Position numbers and translations under genes: made by a program
Shown: one piece after another, positions 1 through 7,686 of the stretch
Numbering within the stretch: the first letter of the stretch is position 1
Layout of the letters: every line of letters begins with the position of its first letter
From: Euperipatoides rowelli
Taxonomy: Eukaryota > Onychophora > Udeonychophora > Euonychophora > Peripatopsidae
DNA length: 10,146 nt
Reading direction: 5' to 3' (one strand)
Assembly: GCA_003024985.2 (NCBI GenBank)
Contig: PXIH01S0017779.1
Notes under the pieces: model-generated
Databases searched by the model: none
The model's input: the letters and a program-made list of their open reading frames with translations, nothing else
What the model was told of the DNA's origin: nothing

Positions 1-739
1 TTGCAGGTTCTTTTATACTATTCACTTTGTTTAGACGTTATTGTTACAATATTGAGCGTTCAAATTTTGTTTTATCTCTTTTAATAATAAAAAAAAAAGC
101 TAACAATGTGTATATTCTGGTTGAAATATTAAATTTTCAAATGAATATTTTTATTTTTATACATAATAATGTTTTATTTTTGTATGATAGATAATGCAAT
201 AAAATATGTTAGTTTGGTGGATTTCCCTTTTAAAAAAGAAGGAATTGATAATTTTTTTGAGGGATTGGCTTTTTTTTTTTTAACTTCAGAAAAATGGTTC
301 GTTCGGCTCTACTGCACATTTCATTTTGCACACTTCAGAATTTAAGGCGGTGATTACAATTTATCAATGGTTTTCTTGAATTTCATTGATTAAATTTATT
401 TTGTCATTCATCACGACCAGTTAATCCATCAAAATAGAAAGCGTTATACTTACTAATGTTCTGTTTATAAATATATACCTAACATTTTAACTACTACACA
501 AAAATACGCCCTTCAATTACAATCTTATATTATTTCCTTTAAATTGCACTATGAATTGTTTTATGTCGATTAAAAATTTTCAACTTCCAATATGATTAAT
601 ATTTCATTTTATGTTAATAGGACCAAATACATTATGATTAACTCTTTTGGACTCACCTGCTTAGTAAAGAGCTTATTCAATATATTACATACTTTATACT
701 AATGTAGTGTTTTTATAGTATGAAAATTTTAACTCATTA
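1..739. other. AT-rich non-coding stretch
   Basis: I see no gene here. The stretch is AT-rich with several A and T runs and has no sustained coding frame on either strand. The one notable site is a consensus splice donor on the minus strand, GCAG|GTGAGT, with the exon side ending at 657. It follows a short open segment, but I found no convincing partner acceptor below it. Confidence 0.7.
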
Positions 740-1340
740 TATTTAGCTCTATCTATTTCTATCTGTTTATTTTTCTGTCTCTCTCTTTCTGTCTATATCC
801 CTGGCTATCTCTCGAATGGTCTGTTTCTCTCTATTTCTCTCTCTCTGTCTATCCATCAATCATTCAATATACTTACCTTTCTTTTTCCTATCTAATTACC
901 TACATTCCGTTGTTCCTAAAAACTAGTACCGACTTTCCTACATATCTTCCTACTAGCCTACCATCCTACCCATCTTCCTGTCTACTTACAGATTTACTTG
1001 CTTCCTAGCTACATACAGTCTACATAAATATCTGCCTACATATAATATTTATTTGTCTACTTACCTACTTATACAGCAACCTTCCTCTCTACCTACATAT
1101 CTACTTGCCTTCCTACCAACTTACCTACCATTGCTTATCTACTAACCTATCTACCTTATGACCAATTCATCTACTTACCTACCAAACAGCTGACCTACCT
1201 ACTGACTGACTTATCAAAGTAGATTGGTACATACAGCAGATATCTACCTAAATCCACCAGTCTGTCTATCTTTATATCTACCTAACTACCTACCTNCCTA
1301 GCTACTTGCTGCCTGTCTGTCTGTCTATCTATCAATAATT
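740..1340. repeat. Degenerate CTAT/CTGT/CTAC microsatellite tract
   Basis: The plus strand is dominated by imperfect tetranucleotides: CTATCT and CTGTCT with CTCT runs to about 880, then CTAC/CCTA units (for example TACCTACCTACC) to about 1300, then CTGTCTGTCTGTCTATC. The units are too diverged to be a young array. A single ambiguous base lies at 1296. Tracts like this arise by slippage and carry no coding signal. Confidence 0.85.
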
Positions 1341-2165
1341 ATGTCAATCTATCTCTATTTCACTTTCATACCTTCTCTCAATTCATGCCTTCCTATCTCA
1401 ATCCCTCTCTCTATCTTCTCACTCTTTCCCTCTCTGTCTTCCTCCCTCTGTTTATCCCTCCCTCACTCTCCAACCCTCTCACTCCATCCCTCCCTCTCTC
1501 TCCATCTCACTCCATCCCTCCCTCTCTCTCTATCTCACTCCATCCCTCCCCTCTACATACATCTCCATCCTTCCCACTTATTTTTCTCCATCCCTCTCTC
1601 CATCACTCCCTCTCTTCATCCTTTTATTTTTCTCTCTCCATGCCTTGCTCTCCTTCTCTCTTGCCTTCCTTCTCTCCCCCTCTCCATCCTTACCTCCTCC
1701 CTCTTCATACCACTCCTCCTATCTTCATTAATACCTCACCCTCTCTCCAGCCCTCATCCCCTCCTCTCTCCATCCTTACTCCCTCCTACCCCTTTCTCCA
1801 ACCCTCCTTTGCCCTTTATCTTGCTATCCTCCTCTTTTACCCCCCTCCCTCCCTTCCTCTTGCCCTCCCCTCTCTATCTTTGCCTCCCTTTCTTCCTGCA
1901 TCACTCATTCTCTCTCTCCATCCCTTTAACTCTCTCCCTTCCTCCCCTCTCTCTCATTTCTCTTCATCCCTCTCTCCCCTCTCTTCAACCCATTCTCTCC
2001 ATTCCACTATCTCCATCTTTGCCTCCCCCTACTTCATCACTCCCTCCTCATCCTACCCTCTCTCCCTCCCTCCATACCCTCTATCCCTCCCTCTTCCCTA
2101 TCTTGCTCCCTCCTCTCTCTCAGTTTCTCCCCTCTCTTGCTCCCTACCCTCTCTTACTTATTTGA
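1341..2165. repeat. Long polypyrimidine (CCCTCTCT/CCATCC) satellite-like tract
   Basis: For more than 800 bases the plus strand is almost purely C and T, with words such as CATCCCTCCCTCTCTC. The few purines are mostly single A residues in CCATCC or CTCACT. Together with 740-1340 this makes about 1.4 kb of purine/pyrimidine strand asymmetry. Mirror-symmetric pyrimidine tracts can form triplex (H-DNA) under supercoiling; that is known for the class and only inferred here. Two overlapping open frames of about 270 codons exist only because stop codons need purines. They translate to Ser/Leu/Pro strings and should not be called genes. Confidence 0.9.
1478..1553 (+). repeat. 28-bp minisatellite inside the pyrimidine tract
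   Basis: The word CTCACTCCATCCCTCCCT begins at 1478, 1506 and 1534, an exact 28-base spacing, giving about 2.7 tandem copies. Copies 1 and 2 differ by single bases, for example CTCTCTCCAT versus CTCTCTCTAT. It is the only longer-period order I could find in the tract and probably records local tandem duplication. Confidence 0.75.
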
Positions 2166-2380
2166 GCAAAACAATCTATCTATATTCTTAACATATACAC
2201 TATATCCTTTCTACAGTTTGGATTGCCGTGCTGATGCATCATATACTTTATTATATGTTTTATTATTATTTGTGATTAATTTTATCTAAGAATTTGGTCT
2301 GATATAATGATAGCATCCTTCCTTCTACAAGTGGCAAGAATATCCCTGACAACTACCAATGAACTAAGTATGGATTTATG

Positions 2381-2447
2381 TGGTCAACAAATGTGACAAG
2401 ATAGGATATCCCTGTCTATCACAGCCACAAATCTGGGTTCAAATACC
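2381..2447 (+). repeat. Possible diverged tRNA-derived SINE head
   Basis: GGTTCAAATACC at 2436-2447 resembles the B box of a tRNA-type RNA polymerase III promoter (consensus GGTTCAAATCC-like). TGGTCAACAA at 2381, 55 bases upstream, is a poor match to an A box. Spacing and orientation fit a tRNA-derived SINE head, a class known in cephalopods and many other animals. No flanking target duplication, A-rich tail or full cloverleaf is evident, so this is only a candidate. Confidence 0.25.
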
Positions 2448-2583
2448 CTTAAGAAGATTTTCATATAACTTACCATAAAGATAGTAAACCTTCAGTTAAC
2501 TATTTTTCTGGGATCATCATTCTTGAAAATGAATACAAGTTTTCCTTTAACTGACTTGCCATTTAACATTAGAAGCACCAAAG

Positions 2584-2589
2584 TTTAAT
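2584..2589 (-). terminator. Candidate poly(A) signal ATTAAA
   Basis: The minus strand reads ATTAAA here, about 90 nt beyond the TAA of the small spliced gene. A GT-rich stretch (TTTGGTGCTTCT) follows directly, as expected for a cleavage and polyadenylation site. Two canonical AATAAA motifs further on (plus 2258-2263 and 2247-2252) are alternatives. Confidence 0.3.
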
Positions 2590-2676
2590 CAACCATACTT
2601 TACACATTGGAACAACTGTCAAAACTTTAAGTAGTACTCAATAGTTATGCTTTTATCTTAGCCAGGGTAGTTAAGT

Positions 2677-3136
2677 TTAAGGAATTTGCTGCCACTCCCA
2701 GTTCTTATCAGCAATTGACTTCTCCAGCTTTTCCCTATTATCATCATATTCCATACAAACCCCAAAGGTCATCCATGAGGCACATATTACATAACAATCA
2801 ATAGATTAATAAAGAAGACATCTGCATGACTGCATTAATTTTTATCTGCATTTTCTGGTCTTTACTTCTTAAATAATTCACCTTTTGAGAACTGTCCTTC
2901 TGTTTCCATCATCAGCCTTCTTCAGCTCACTTGAACTCTGGTTCCTTTTTTCCTCATCTTCTCTTTGAAATTTCCTTAATATATCTTGACGGGATCTTAC
3001 CAAGAAAGAAACTGCTTGATTCATTGGAAAATCTTTGAGTTTAGTCTGTAAGAATGTATTAATTTAATGTTATAAACTATTCATTGCCAATAACACCAAT
3101 TTTAAACCTTACCAGGCTTTTACATTCCTGCTTCAT
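2677..3136 (-). CDS. Small spliced gene, 81-residue charged protein of unknown function
   Basis: Three coding segments on the minus strand join in one frame: 3136-3113, 3045-2882 and 2734-2677. The ATG at 3136 has an in-frame TAG just upstream and G at -3. Exon 1 ends with CCTG|GTAAGG. Exon 2 (164 bp) starts after TACATTCTTACAG, ends AAAAG|GTGAAT, and is open in only one of three frames (54 codons). The split codon AG|G is completed after AATAG at 2735; that acceptor is pyrimidine-poor and is the weakest junction. The CDS is 246 nt including TAA. The protein starts MKQECKSL and has a likely amphipathic helix around residues 18-34 (QAVSFLVRSRQDILRKF). A run rich in K, R, E and D follows, and the end is KNWEWQQIP. 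No signal peptide or membrane segment is seen. About 70 percent of exon 2 codons start with a purine, as in real coding DNA. I do not recognise the family. A broken or alternatively spliced copy of a longer gene is possible. Confidence 0.55.
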
Positions 3137-3178
3137 TGCACTCTACTTCTGCCTTCAGCAATATCTGATAGGAGAACC
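3137..3178 (-). other. Probable 5' UTR part of the first coding exon
   Basis: This is the start of the exon that carries the ATG of the 81-residue gene. It follows a good acceptor, GGTATTTCTACAG, with the exon starting at 3178. It contains no ATG and has in-frame stops relative to the chosen start. The acceptor implies at least one further non-coding exon upstream (higher coordinates), which I could not locate. A second frame through this exon is also open until a TAA near its end and gives a protein-like string, so an upstream reading frame cannot be excluded. Confidence 0.4.
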
Positions 3179-3963
3179 CTGTAGAAATACCTTAAAAGAC
3201 TTAATTCTCAAGTGCCATTCATTTAGGATATAGAATTAATAATGCTGTATTCTAGTGGCTTTAGACCTAAGTTTAGTTCGTCACCTTCAGTATACAGTGT
3301 CTAACTAGATGTGCCATGCAAATCCCGAGTACCACATTTCTTACTGCCAACTAATTTGCTTTCATTTTTTTCCTGGACATTTTTATTTGGCATACCAATT
3401 GTTTTTTCTTCTTCCGATTTTGTGTTTTGGATGGGGGAAGGAGAGATGAATATTCAAATGAATTTTCAATATTTCCATTTTTTTGGACATGCTTATTAAT
3501 TTTTTAATTTTATAGCTCTTTTTTATTTTAAATTTATTAGTTTCTATACTTTAATTTCCATTTTATTAGCATTGCTACTGGATTTTTAAAAATATTTTTG
3601 TTCTTGTTTTCAATTTTTATTTCATACAATGCTTGTAGATTTTTCAAATTTTTTTCATTTTAGATACTTTTACTGAATGTTCTNTTTTAATTTTTGACAC
3701 TCAAATAATAACTTTAATTTTATTTTTGAAAATTCATATTAATTTTTAATATTTTTTACCATTGATCAATGTTATCAAATTTTTCAGTTTTAATTCTGGA
3801 CATTTTATTACGTTTTCAAGATTATTATTTTTGTTAAGATACACAGTGTATTTTCTATCTCCAATGCATTTAATTTTTTTTATGTGGGGGTGGTGAGAGG
3901 AATTTCAGGAGATGTTAAATCTCATTCATATTATTTCCAATTCAACCTATTATTTCAAATTCT
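3179..3963. other. T-rich low-complexity stretch, no gene
   Basis: From about 3350 the plus strand is heavily T-biased, with repeated words like ATTTTTAATTTT and TTTTATTTT up to about 3880. It has only short spurious open frames, including a 62-codon one at 3311-3499 with no coding-like composition. One ambiguous base is at 3684. On the minus strand this would be upstream intron or promoter of the small gene. An octamer ATGCAAAT at 3316-3323 is the only recognisable transcription-factor word near that gene and may be chance. Confidence 0.6.
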
Positions 3964-4073
3964 ACCGCGTGTCGCGTTTTTGACATCTGCTTTTGACATC
4001 TGCGCATATATTTTTGTCATTACGGTAAATTGACTGGAAATTGCATCAAATGTCTCGAAATTGCTCAAAAAAA
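3964..4073. repeat. CpG-containing block of short tandem duplications
   Basis: TTTTGACATCTGC occurs twice in perfect tandem at 3978-3990 and 3991-4003, preceded by the CpG-dense word ACCGCGTGTCGCG. Within 60 bases a second imperfect duplication of about 20 bp follows, GGAAATTGCATCAAA then CGAAATTGCTCAAA (about 4036 and 4056). CpG is otherwise rare nearby, so the block looks like part of a separate, younger element. I cannot name it. Confidence 0.5.
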
Positions 4074-4136
4074 AGGATTATTTCATCTCTAGATTATCAT
4101 AGGGTTTGGGAAAAGTGGGTTTAATACATAGTTGGA

Positions 4137-4168
4137 GTTAGGGTTCAGGGTTAGGGTAAGGTTAGGAT
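4137..4168 (+). repeat. Degenerate interstitial telomere-like repeat (TTAGGG)
   Basis: The plus strand has GTTAGGG, TTCAGGG, TTAGGG, TAAGG and TTAGG in direct succession, a decayed run of the TTAGGG unit used at most animal telomeres. About five units remain, only two exact. Internal copies like this are usually chromosome-break repair scars or passengers of repeats; the sequence alone cannot say which. Confidence 0.6.
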
Positions 4169-4184
4169 TGTAAATTAAAAAATA

Positions 4185-4201
4185 AAGCTGCTAACCAGCT
4201 T
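4185..4201. other. Short perfect hairpin
   Basis: AAGCTG and CAGCTT are perfect complements separated by CTAAC, a 6-bp stem with a 5-nt loop, 17 bases after the telomere-like repeat. No T-run or gene context gives it a function. Confidence 0.35.
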
Positions 4202-4944
4202 GACTAAAATGAAAATTATGTGTGTGGGTTTTAATCTCTCTCGTGTGGGGAGAGGGATGATCATTTGCATTTTATTTTGGGCAAGCTTACAAAATATTTG
4301 TTTTATATCTTTTGCTCGTTTTGGATTATTAGTTTTTTTTTATTTCTACACGTTTTATTTAATTTCCAATTTTTAATTTAACAATTCTGTAAGATAGAAG
4401 GAAATTATATTTTGGCTATTACTGTAGCCAAAATGAGAAAAATATTCAGTAAGCTTACAAGCTAATTGTTCATAATGTAGAATTTCATGAAAAATAGAGG
4501 GAGTAAAATTCTGTCATTTCTCTTGTCTCCAATGAATTACAGATTTGAATCCCTCGTGTGTGACTGCTTGGTTTGTGCCTGGATCATTTAAAACTAAAGT
4601 TAGAAAATTTTCTCGACATAATTCTGTAAGAAATACATTTATCTATATACATTTATTAATAATGCATTTTCAAGTCACTAAAGGTTATTTAATAAAAACT
4701 ATCGGAGAAAGGATTAGTTAAGATTAGCATACATACATTAAAAGAAAACTTTTTGAATAATTAATCAAACACAGTAAATTTAGGTAGAGAAAAACATAAA
4801 AAAAAAAAGCAATGTCTTTCGTTTATAATAATAATATTAAAGCTAAATATGAATTGCTTTGCTTATGAAAATATTAAAGGACATAATTGTGGACTAAGAA
4901 TCAGTAACAGAATTCATTAAAATATATAAGCATGATACTTATGA
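4202..4944. other. AT-rich non-coding DNA between telomere-like repeat and LINE
   Basis: No gene is visible. The stretch includes a perfect 10-bp inverted repeat at 4409-4434 (listed separately), A runs at 4799-4808, and an AAT-rich stretch near 4828-4841. The latter lies about 100 bp beyond the LINE stop codon on the LINE strand and could be its 3' UTR and simple-repeat tail, which is usual for RTE elements. Confidence 0.55.
4409..4434. other. Perfect 10-bp inverted repeat with 6-nt loop
   Basis: ATTTTGGCTA at 4409-4418 and TAGCCAAAAT at 4425-4434 are exact reverse complements around TTACTG. Ten uninterrupted pairs, including a GGC/GCC core, stand out in AT-rich surroundings. It could be a cruciform or a hairpin in RNA. 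No adjacent gene explains it. Confidence 0.5.
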
Positions 4945-5795
4945 CTAATTTCCGTTGAAGAAGGCCTTTCCAATATTTCTCCATAGATTTTTATCTTCAG
5001 GAATTTAATAGGTTCCAACTATTTTGGAAAATTTTGATGTCAATCCACCAATATGACATTAGTTCTTCACCGTAGTTTTTTTTTTTTTTGGAATAATTGA
5101 ATCCAATTGAATGTCTCTGTAGTTCATTTATAATCTTTCTTGTAGATACACATCCTACTTGTTCCCACTTTAAATTATTTACTTTTTTAACAACATCACA
5201 AACCACCAATTCCTTCAATATCTTTTCTATCTCTGTGTGTTACTCTTATCATACATATTTCCATATAACGTTGAGTGGTTTGTAATTTTTGATTAATCAT
5301 TTTTGTAGTGAATGTTCAAGTTTAGACACCAGATGTCATCACCTGCAGTACACATTGATCAAAAACTTTCCTTTTGAGACATAAGAAAAGTTTTCCTTTT
5401 AAAATACTAAATTTTCCCAAAGTATTGCAGCCCATTTTCCTTTTTCTGATGATTCACACACCTGGTTTCCACTTGTGGATATCAAATGACCCAATAAACA
5501 TAGTTGTTGACTTCTTCGATTACAATATTAATTACTTTAACCACTTTAGAATGGACATATTTATTGAACATCACTATGCTAGATATATTTTCAGACTTGC
5601 ATTTCAGCTAGCTTCATTTAGGCCAAAGATCTGTTTCTGTAATTCTTCTGGACTTGAGGCAAATAAACAATTAGAAAAATGTAGATGGTTCAATTGGCTC
5701 CAATTATCCACAGTCCTGTGAGTTCCGAATTTAGACTTCTAAGACCTTTTGAACTGTAGCTGTAAAGAACTTCTGAGAGATTGAATCATCTTATA
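4945..5795 (-). mobile_element. Dead RTE-like LINE, C-terminal part of reverse transcriptase ORF
   Basis: Translating the minus strand across frames recovers, in order, the C-terminal half of an RTE-type non-LTR endonuclease/reverse transcriptase. The blocks are DSISQKFFTATVQKVL (about 5787-5740); LNHLHF then LFASSPEELQKQI and GLNEAS (about 5705-5612); VMFNKYV (about 5570); EEVNNYVY then LGHLISTSGN (about 5520-5466); KVFDQCVLQVMTSG (about 5373-5330); KLQTTQRYMEICMIRVTHRD (about 5290-5235); VKKVNNLKWEQVG (about 5190-5150); SYWWIDIKIFQNSWN; and WRNIGKAFFNGN-stop (4983-4945). In the intact family these blocks surround FADD, 'YLG', 'DRK', 'LKW..AGHVAR' and 'RW.DDIK'. Here FADDIVL has become F-S-N-C-L, losing both catalytic aspartates, and there are several frameshifts and stops. 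The element is truncated near 5800-5870, before the endonuclease and most of the fingers. The 115-codon plus-strand frame at 5374-5721 is its antisense shadow. The 73-codon minus frame at 4997-5218 is its best-preserved piece. Confidence 0.85.
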
Positions 5796-6083
5796 TATGT
5801 TAACAAATCAATATATATTATGATTTATTAATACCTTATCTCATTAGGACATCCAATACCTCATCTATCAATCACCACATTCAATAATATATCATGAATT
5901 TATTATTTTATAGAAAAACAAGGTTATGATTCAAATCTAAATGATGTGAAATTTAGAACACATATTTATGTCTGGTGATAATTTAATTTCACCTAATAAA
6001 ATTTGAACAAAATGACCTATAAACAAAAAAATGGACCAAAAGTCACCCCCCAAAAAATAACCATTGCTCATAGGACATCACGC
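5796..6083. other. AT-rich stretch upstream of the LINE remnant
   Basis: No clear gene. On the minus strand a further short stretch (about 5800-5870, GIG then YINKS and YIY in broken frames) may continue the LINE reverse transcriptase toward its N-terminus, but similarity fades into AT-rich DNA. A plus-strand open frame at 6003-6197 has A-driven composition only and overlaps the inverted repeat below. Confidence 0.4.
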
Positions 6084-6282
6084 CTTCAATGCATTAGTGT
6101 AGTAAGTCAAAATCCTACATTTTTGGGAAAGCATATTTGTAACTATTTTAATGTTCTAGTATACAGGCAATATAATGAAATAGACTTAAAACAGTAATGC
6201 ACTGGATAGAGGGGTTTACTTTATCTCTGGGTGTATTTAACTATAACCATTTTTTTTAACTTACTACACTAATGCACTGAAG
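6084..6282. repeat. Element with 24-bp near-perfect inverted repeats
   Basis: Bases 6084-6107 and the reverse complement of 6259-6282 agree at 23 of 24 positions (core GCATTAGTGTAGTAAGT). They are separated by 151 bases. Weaker similarity continues outward for about 20 bases, into CATAGGaCATCACG-like sequence on the left and its counterpart on the right. Inside, TAATGCACTG at 6195-6204 repeats a word of the right arm. The form fits a small palindromic or MITE-like element or a fold-back repeat. No target-site duplication was identified. Confidence 0.55.
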
Positions 6283-6525
6283 TTGTGACATGCACATAGG
6301 GTATTTACAATTCTCTCTAGGTGCCTACTTTACATAGAACGTCTAAAGACATACTTGAAGTTACACTAAATATGCAGAAATCTTTGTTAGTCCTAAAAAA
6401 AAAAAAACCTTTTTAAATTTTATACAGTTTTTTTCCTGCACTTAAAAATATAAAATAAATTGTTTTCAGTCAGGCAAATTGTATCAATCATTATCTACAG
6501 GATATAAAAAAAAGTAAAAATGTCT
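6283..6525. other. AT-rich spacer
   Basis: No gene seen. It contains a 13-base A run (about 6397-6409) and other homopolymer stretches between the inverted-repeat element and repeat copy A. Confidence 0.6.
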
Positions 6526-6745
6526 GTAAGGTTTGTTACTCCTCCTCAACCATTCATCCTAGCACAATGATGGTTGATTTAATTGAAATTACTGATAAAT
6601 TAGATCTGACTAAAGTTATTTTGGGTTCCCTATGATCTTCCCTACCTTGATGGTGATTTTTTTGAAAATTTTGAGAAGGGAACATAGGGAACTGCAAAGT
6701 TTGCTGGCAAACTATATATCAAATCCAGAGTTCTAATCACTCCAG
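6526..6745 (+). repeat. Dispersed repeat, copy A
   Basis: Copy A starts with GTAAGGTTTGTTACTCCTC and ends near CAAAGTTTGCTGGC...ATCAAATCCAGAGTT. The same landmarks recur in the same order at 6842-7050 (copy B): the 19-base start, TCATCCTAGCACA, TTCCC, TTTTTGAAAATTT and CAAAGTTTGCTGGC. Copies are diverged but colinear, offset 316-324 bases. Copy A contains a strong internal hairpin (listed separately) and lacks the insert found in copy B. No coding frame. Confidence 0.7.
6625..6692. repeat. Inverted repeat GTTCCCTATG / CATAGGGAAC inside copy A
   Basis: A perfect 10-bp inverted repeat at 6625-6634 and 6683-6692 closes a 48-base loop. The arms extend imperfectly inward (ATCTTCCC against GGGAAC). 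In copy B the same arms are decayed (AGTTCCC and GGAGTTCC), which suggests the hairpin belonged to the parent element rather than arising here. Confidence 0.55.
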
Positions 6746-6841
6746 AAACAACCTATGATACATTTTTAATAACTTATCTGTAGCCACAAAATGGCTTTTT
6801 GTAATGGTATATAATAAAAGAGTAGAAGTATCAGTATATTG
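6746..6841. other. Spacer between repeat copies A and B
   Basis: This stretch has no visible counterpart after copy B, so the two copies may be separate insertions, or a tandem duplication that has since diverged. It includes CCACAAAATGGCTTTTTGTAATGG-like imperfect dyad symmetry. No gene. Confidence 0.4.
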
Positions 6842-7050
6842 GTAAGGTTTGTTACTCCTCAATCACTCATCCTAGCACATTGTGTTTTTCTTATTAAATA
6901 AAAATAAGCATCATATTTTTAGAAAGTGGCCAGGTTGGGAAATGTTTGATCTACTTGAAAACCTTCTAAATCAGTTCCCACCTGTGAAATTTTTGAAAAT
7001 TTAGGGTAAAAGGAGTTCCAAAGTTTGCTGGCCAACTGTATAACAAACTC
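6842..7050 (+). repeat. Dispersed repeat, copy B, interrupted by a 67-bp segment
   Basis: Copy B is colinear with copy A on both sides, but after CCTAGCACA it carries 6878-6944, which copy A lacks. Similarity to A resumes at TTTGATCTACTTGAAA against A's TTGATTTAATTGAAA. The inserted segment recurs, split in two, at 7998-8037 and 8703-8729. Confidence 0.7.
6878..6944 (+). repeat. 67-bp segment, compact copy of a split repeat
   Basis: The first 40 bases (6878-6917) are identical to 7998-8037. The last 27 (6918-6944) match 8703-8729 with two differences (TTTAGAAAGTGGCCAGG here, TCTAGAAAGTGGCCGGG there). The 665 bases lying between the two halves at the distant site are absent here. This may be a non-autonomous internally deleted copy. 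The join carries extra T residues and lacks GT/AG borders, so it is not a simple spliced copy. Confidence 0.75.
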
Positions 7051-7686
7051 CAGATTACTTCTTTAAAATAAAAAAAAGGTAGCATATTGAACTGAAGAAG
7101 GCAGCCACTCCTTTTATTTTTCACACTCAATCTGAAGATTAGGATGCAAAATGAATTCCAGTATCATACTTCTTGGTTAATTATTAAGATATACATGGTT
7201 GGAATGCATCAAACTCTTTGCATAAAAAACAGACAGACATCTACTAATTAAATAATAATAAAGTAATTATACTGAAAAATGTTCAGTTTAAATGCAAAAG
7301 GAACAGACAGACACACCCGCTACTTACTATAAAGATACCGACAGAATGCTTTTTTCTTCTCTCTGGAAAGAATATATGGTTTGCAATTTTTTTTTTTTAA
7401 TTAATTTTTAAACAAATAATATTCTCCATCATCACATTATATTTTTAATTAGCATAAAAACTTTGAAGCGATTCAATTTTGCGCAAAATATGCAGGTCAA
7501 TTCAAGATGAAGTAAATATTTTTTTTTACTTTTAAATTAAAAATATAAAATAAAGTTTCCAAGAATATTATCTGCAGTCAAAATATTGATTCAGTTCAAC
7601 CTAATTTATAATATTCAATGACAGTCATAACGAGGCAAATCATCAAGATTTTATAAAATTATTATTTATGTAATAGCTTCTCCGAT
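7051..7686. other. AT-rich non-coding DNA with a short direct repeat
   Basis: No gene is supported. The motif AACAGACAGACA occurs twice in similar context (7219-7239 and 7293-7313, TGCA..AA..AACAGACAGACA) at a 74-base spacing. ACTGAAAAATGTTCAGT near 7271-7287 is a small dyad. An 11-base T run starts near 7388. Confidence 0.5.

Larger units (their letters stand above)
2166..2676 (-). other. 3' flank / probable 3' UTR of the small minus-strand gene
   Basis: No coding frame is visible. Read on the minus strand this lies just past the stop codon of the 81-residue gene, so part of it should be 3' UTR. Possible poly(A) signals on that strand are ATTAAA (plus 2584-2589, about 90 nt past the stop and followed by a GT-rich stretch) and two AATAAA sites (plus 2247-2252 and 2258-2263). 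The remainder contains a weak tRNA-like segment listed separately. Confidence 0.4.

Noticed and set aside
640-700. Exon ending at a consensus minus-strand donor (GCAG|GTGAGT at 657/656)
   Set aside because: The open segment before it is only about 14 codons, its acceptor is poor, and no downstream exon was found in 1-640. The donor alone does not make a gene.
1341-2191. Two overlapping open frames of about 270 codons on the plus strand
   Set aside because: They lie wholly in a purine-poor satellite tract where stop codons can hardly occur. The products are Ser/Leu/Pro strings, and two frames are open at once.
4541-4553. GGGATTCAAATCT on the minus strand, resembling a tRNA B box
   Set aside because: No A box at suitable spacing and no cloverleaf could be drawn, so a tRNA or SINE call is not supported.
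5097-5285. 62-codon plus-strand open frame
   Set aside because: It is also antisense to the LINE C-terminal region and has no independent coding evidence.
5374-5721. 115-codon plus-strand open frame
   Set aside because: It is antisense to the LINE reverse-transcriptase remnant, whose conserved blocks read on the minus strand through the same bases.
6003-6197. 64-codon plus-strand open frame
   Set aside because: Composition follows local A-richness, it overlaps the left arm and interior of the inverted-repeat element, and no motif is recognisable.
6878-6944. Compact repeat copy as a processed (spliced) retrocopy of 7998-8729
   Set aside because: The missing 665 bases do not begin with GT or end with AG at the observed joint, and T residues next to the joint are shared. 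Deletion or a shorter ancestral form fits better.
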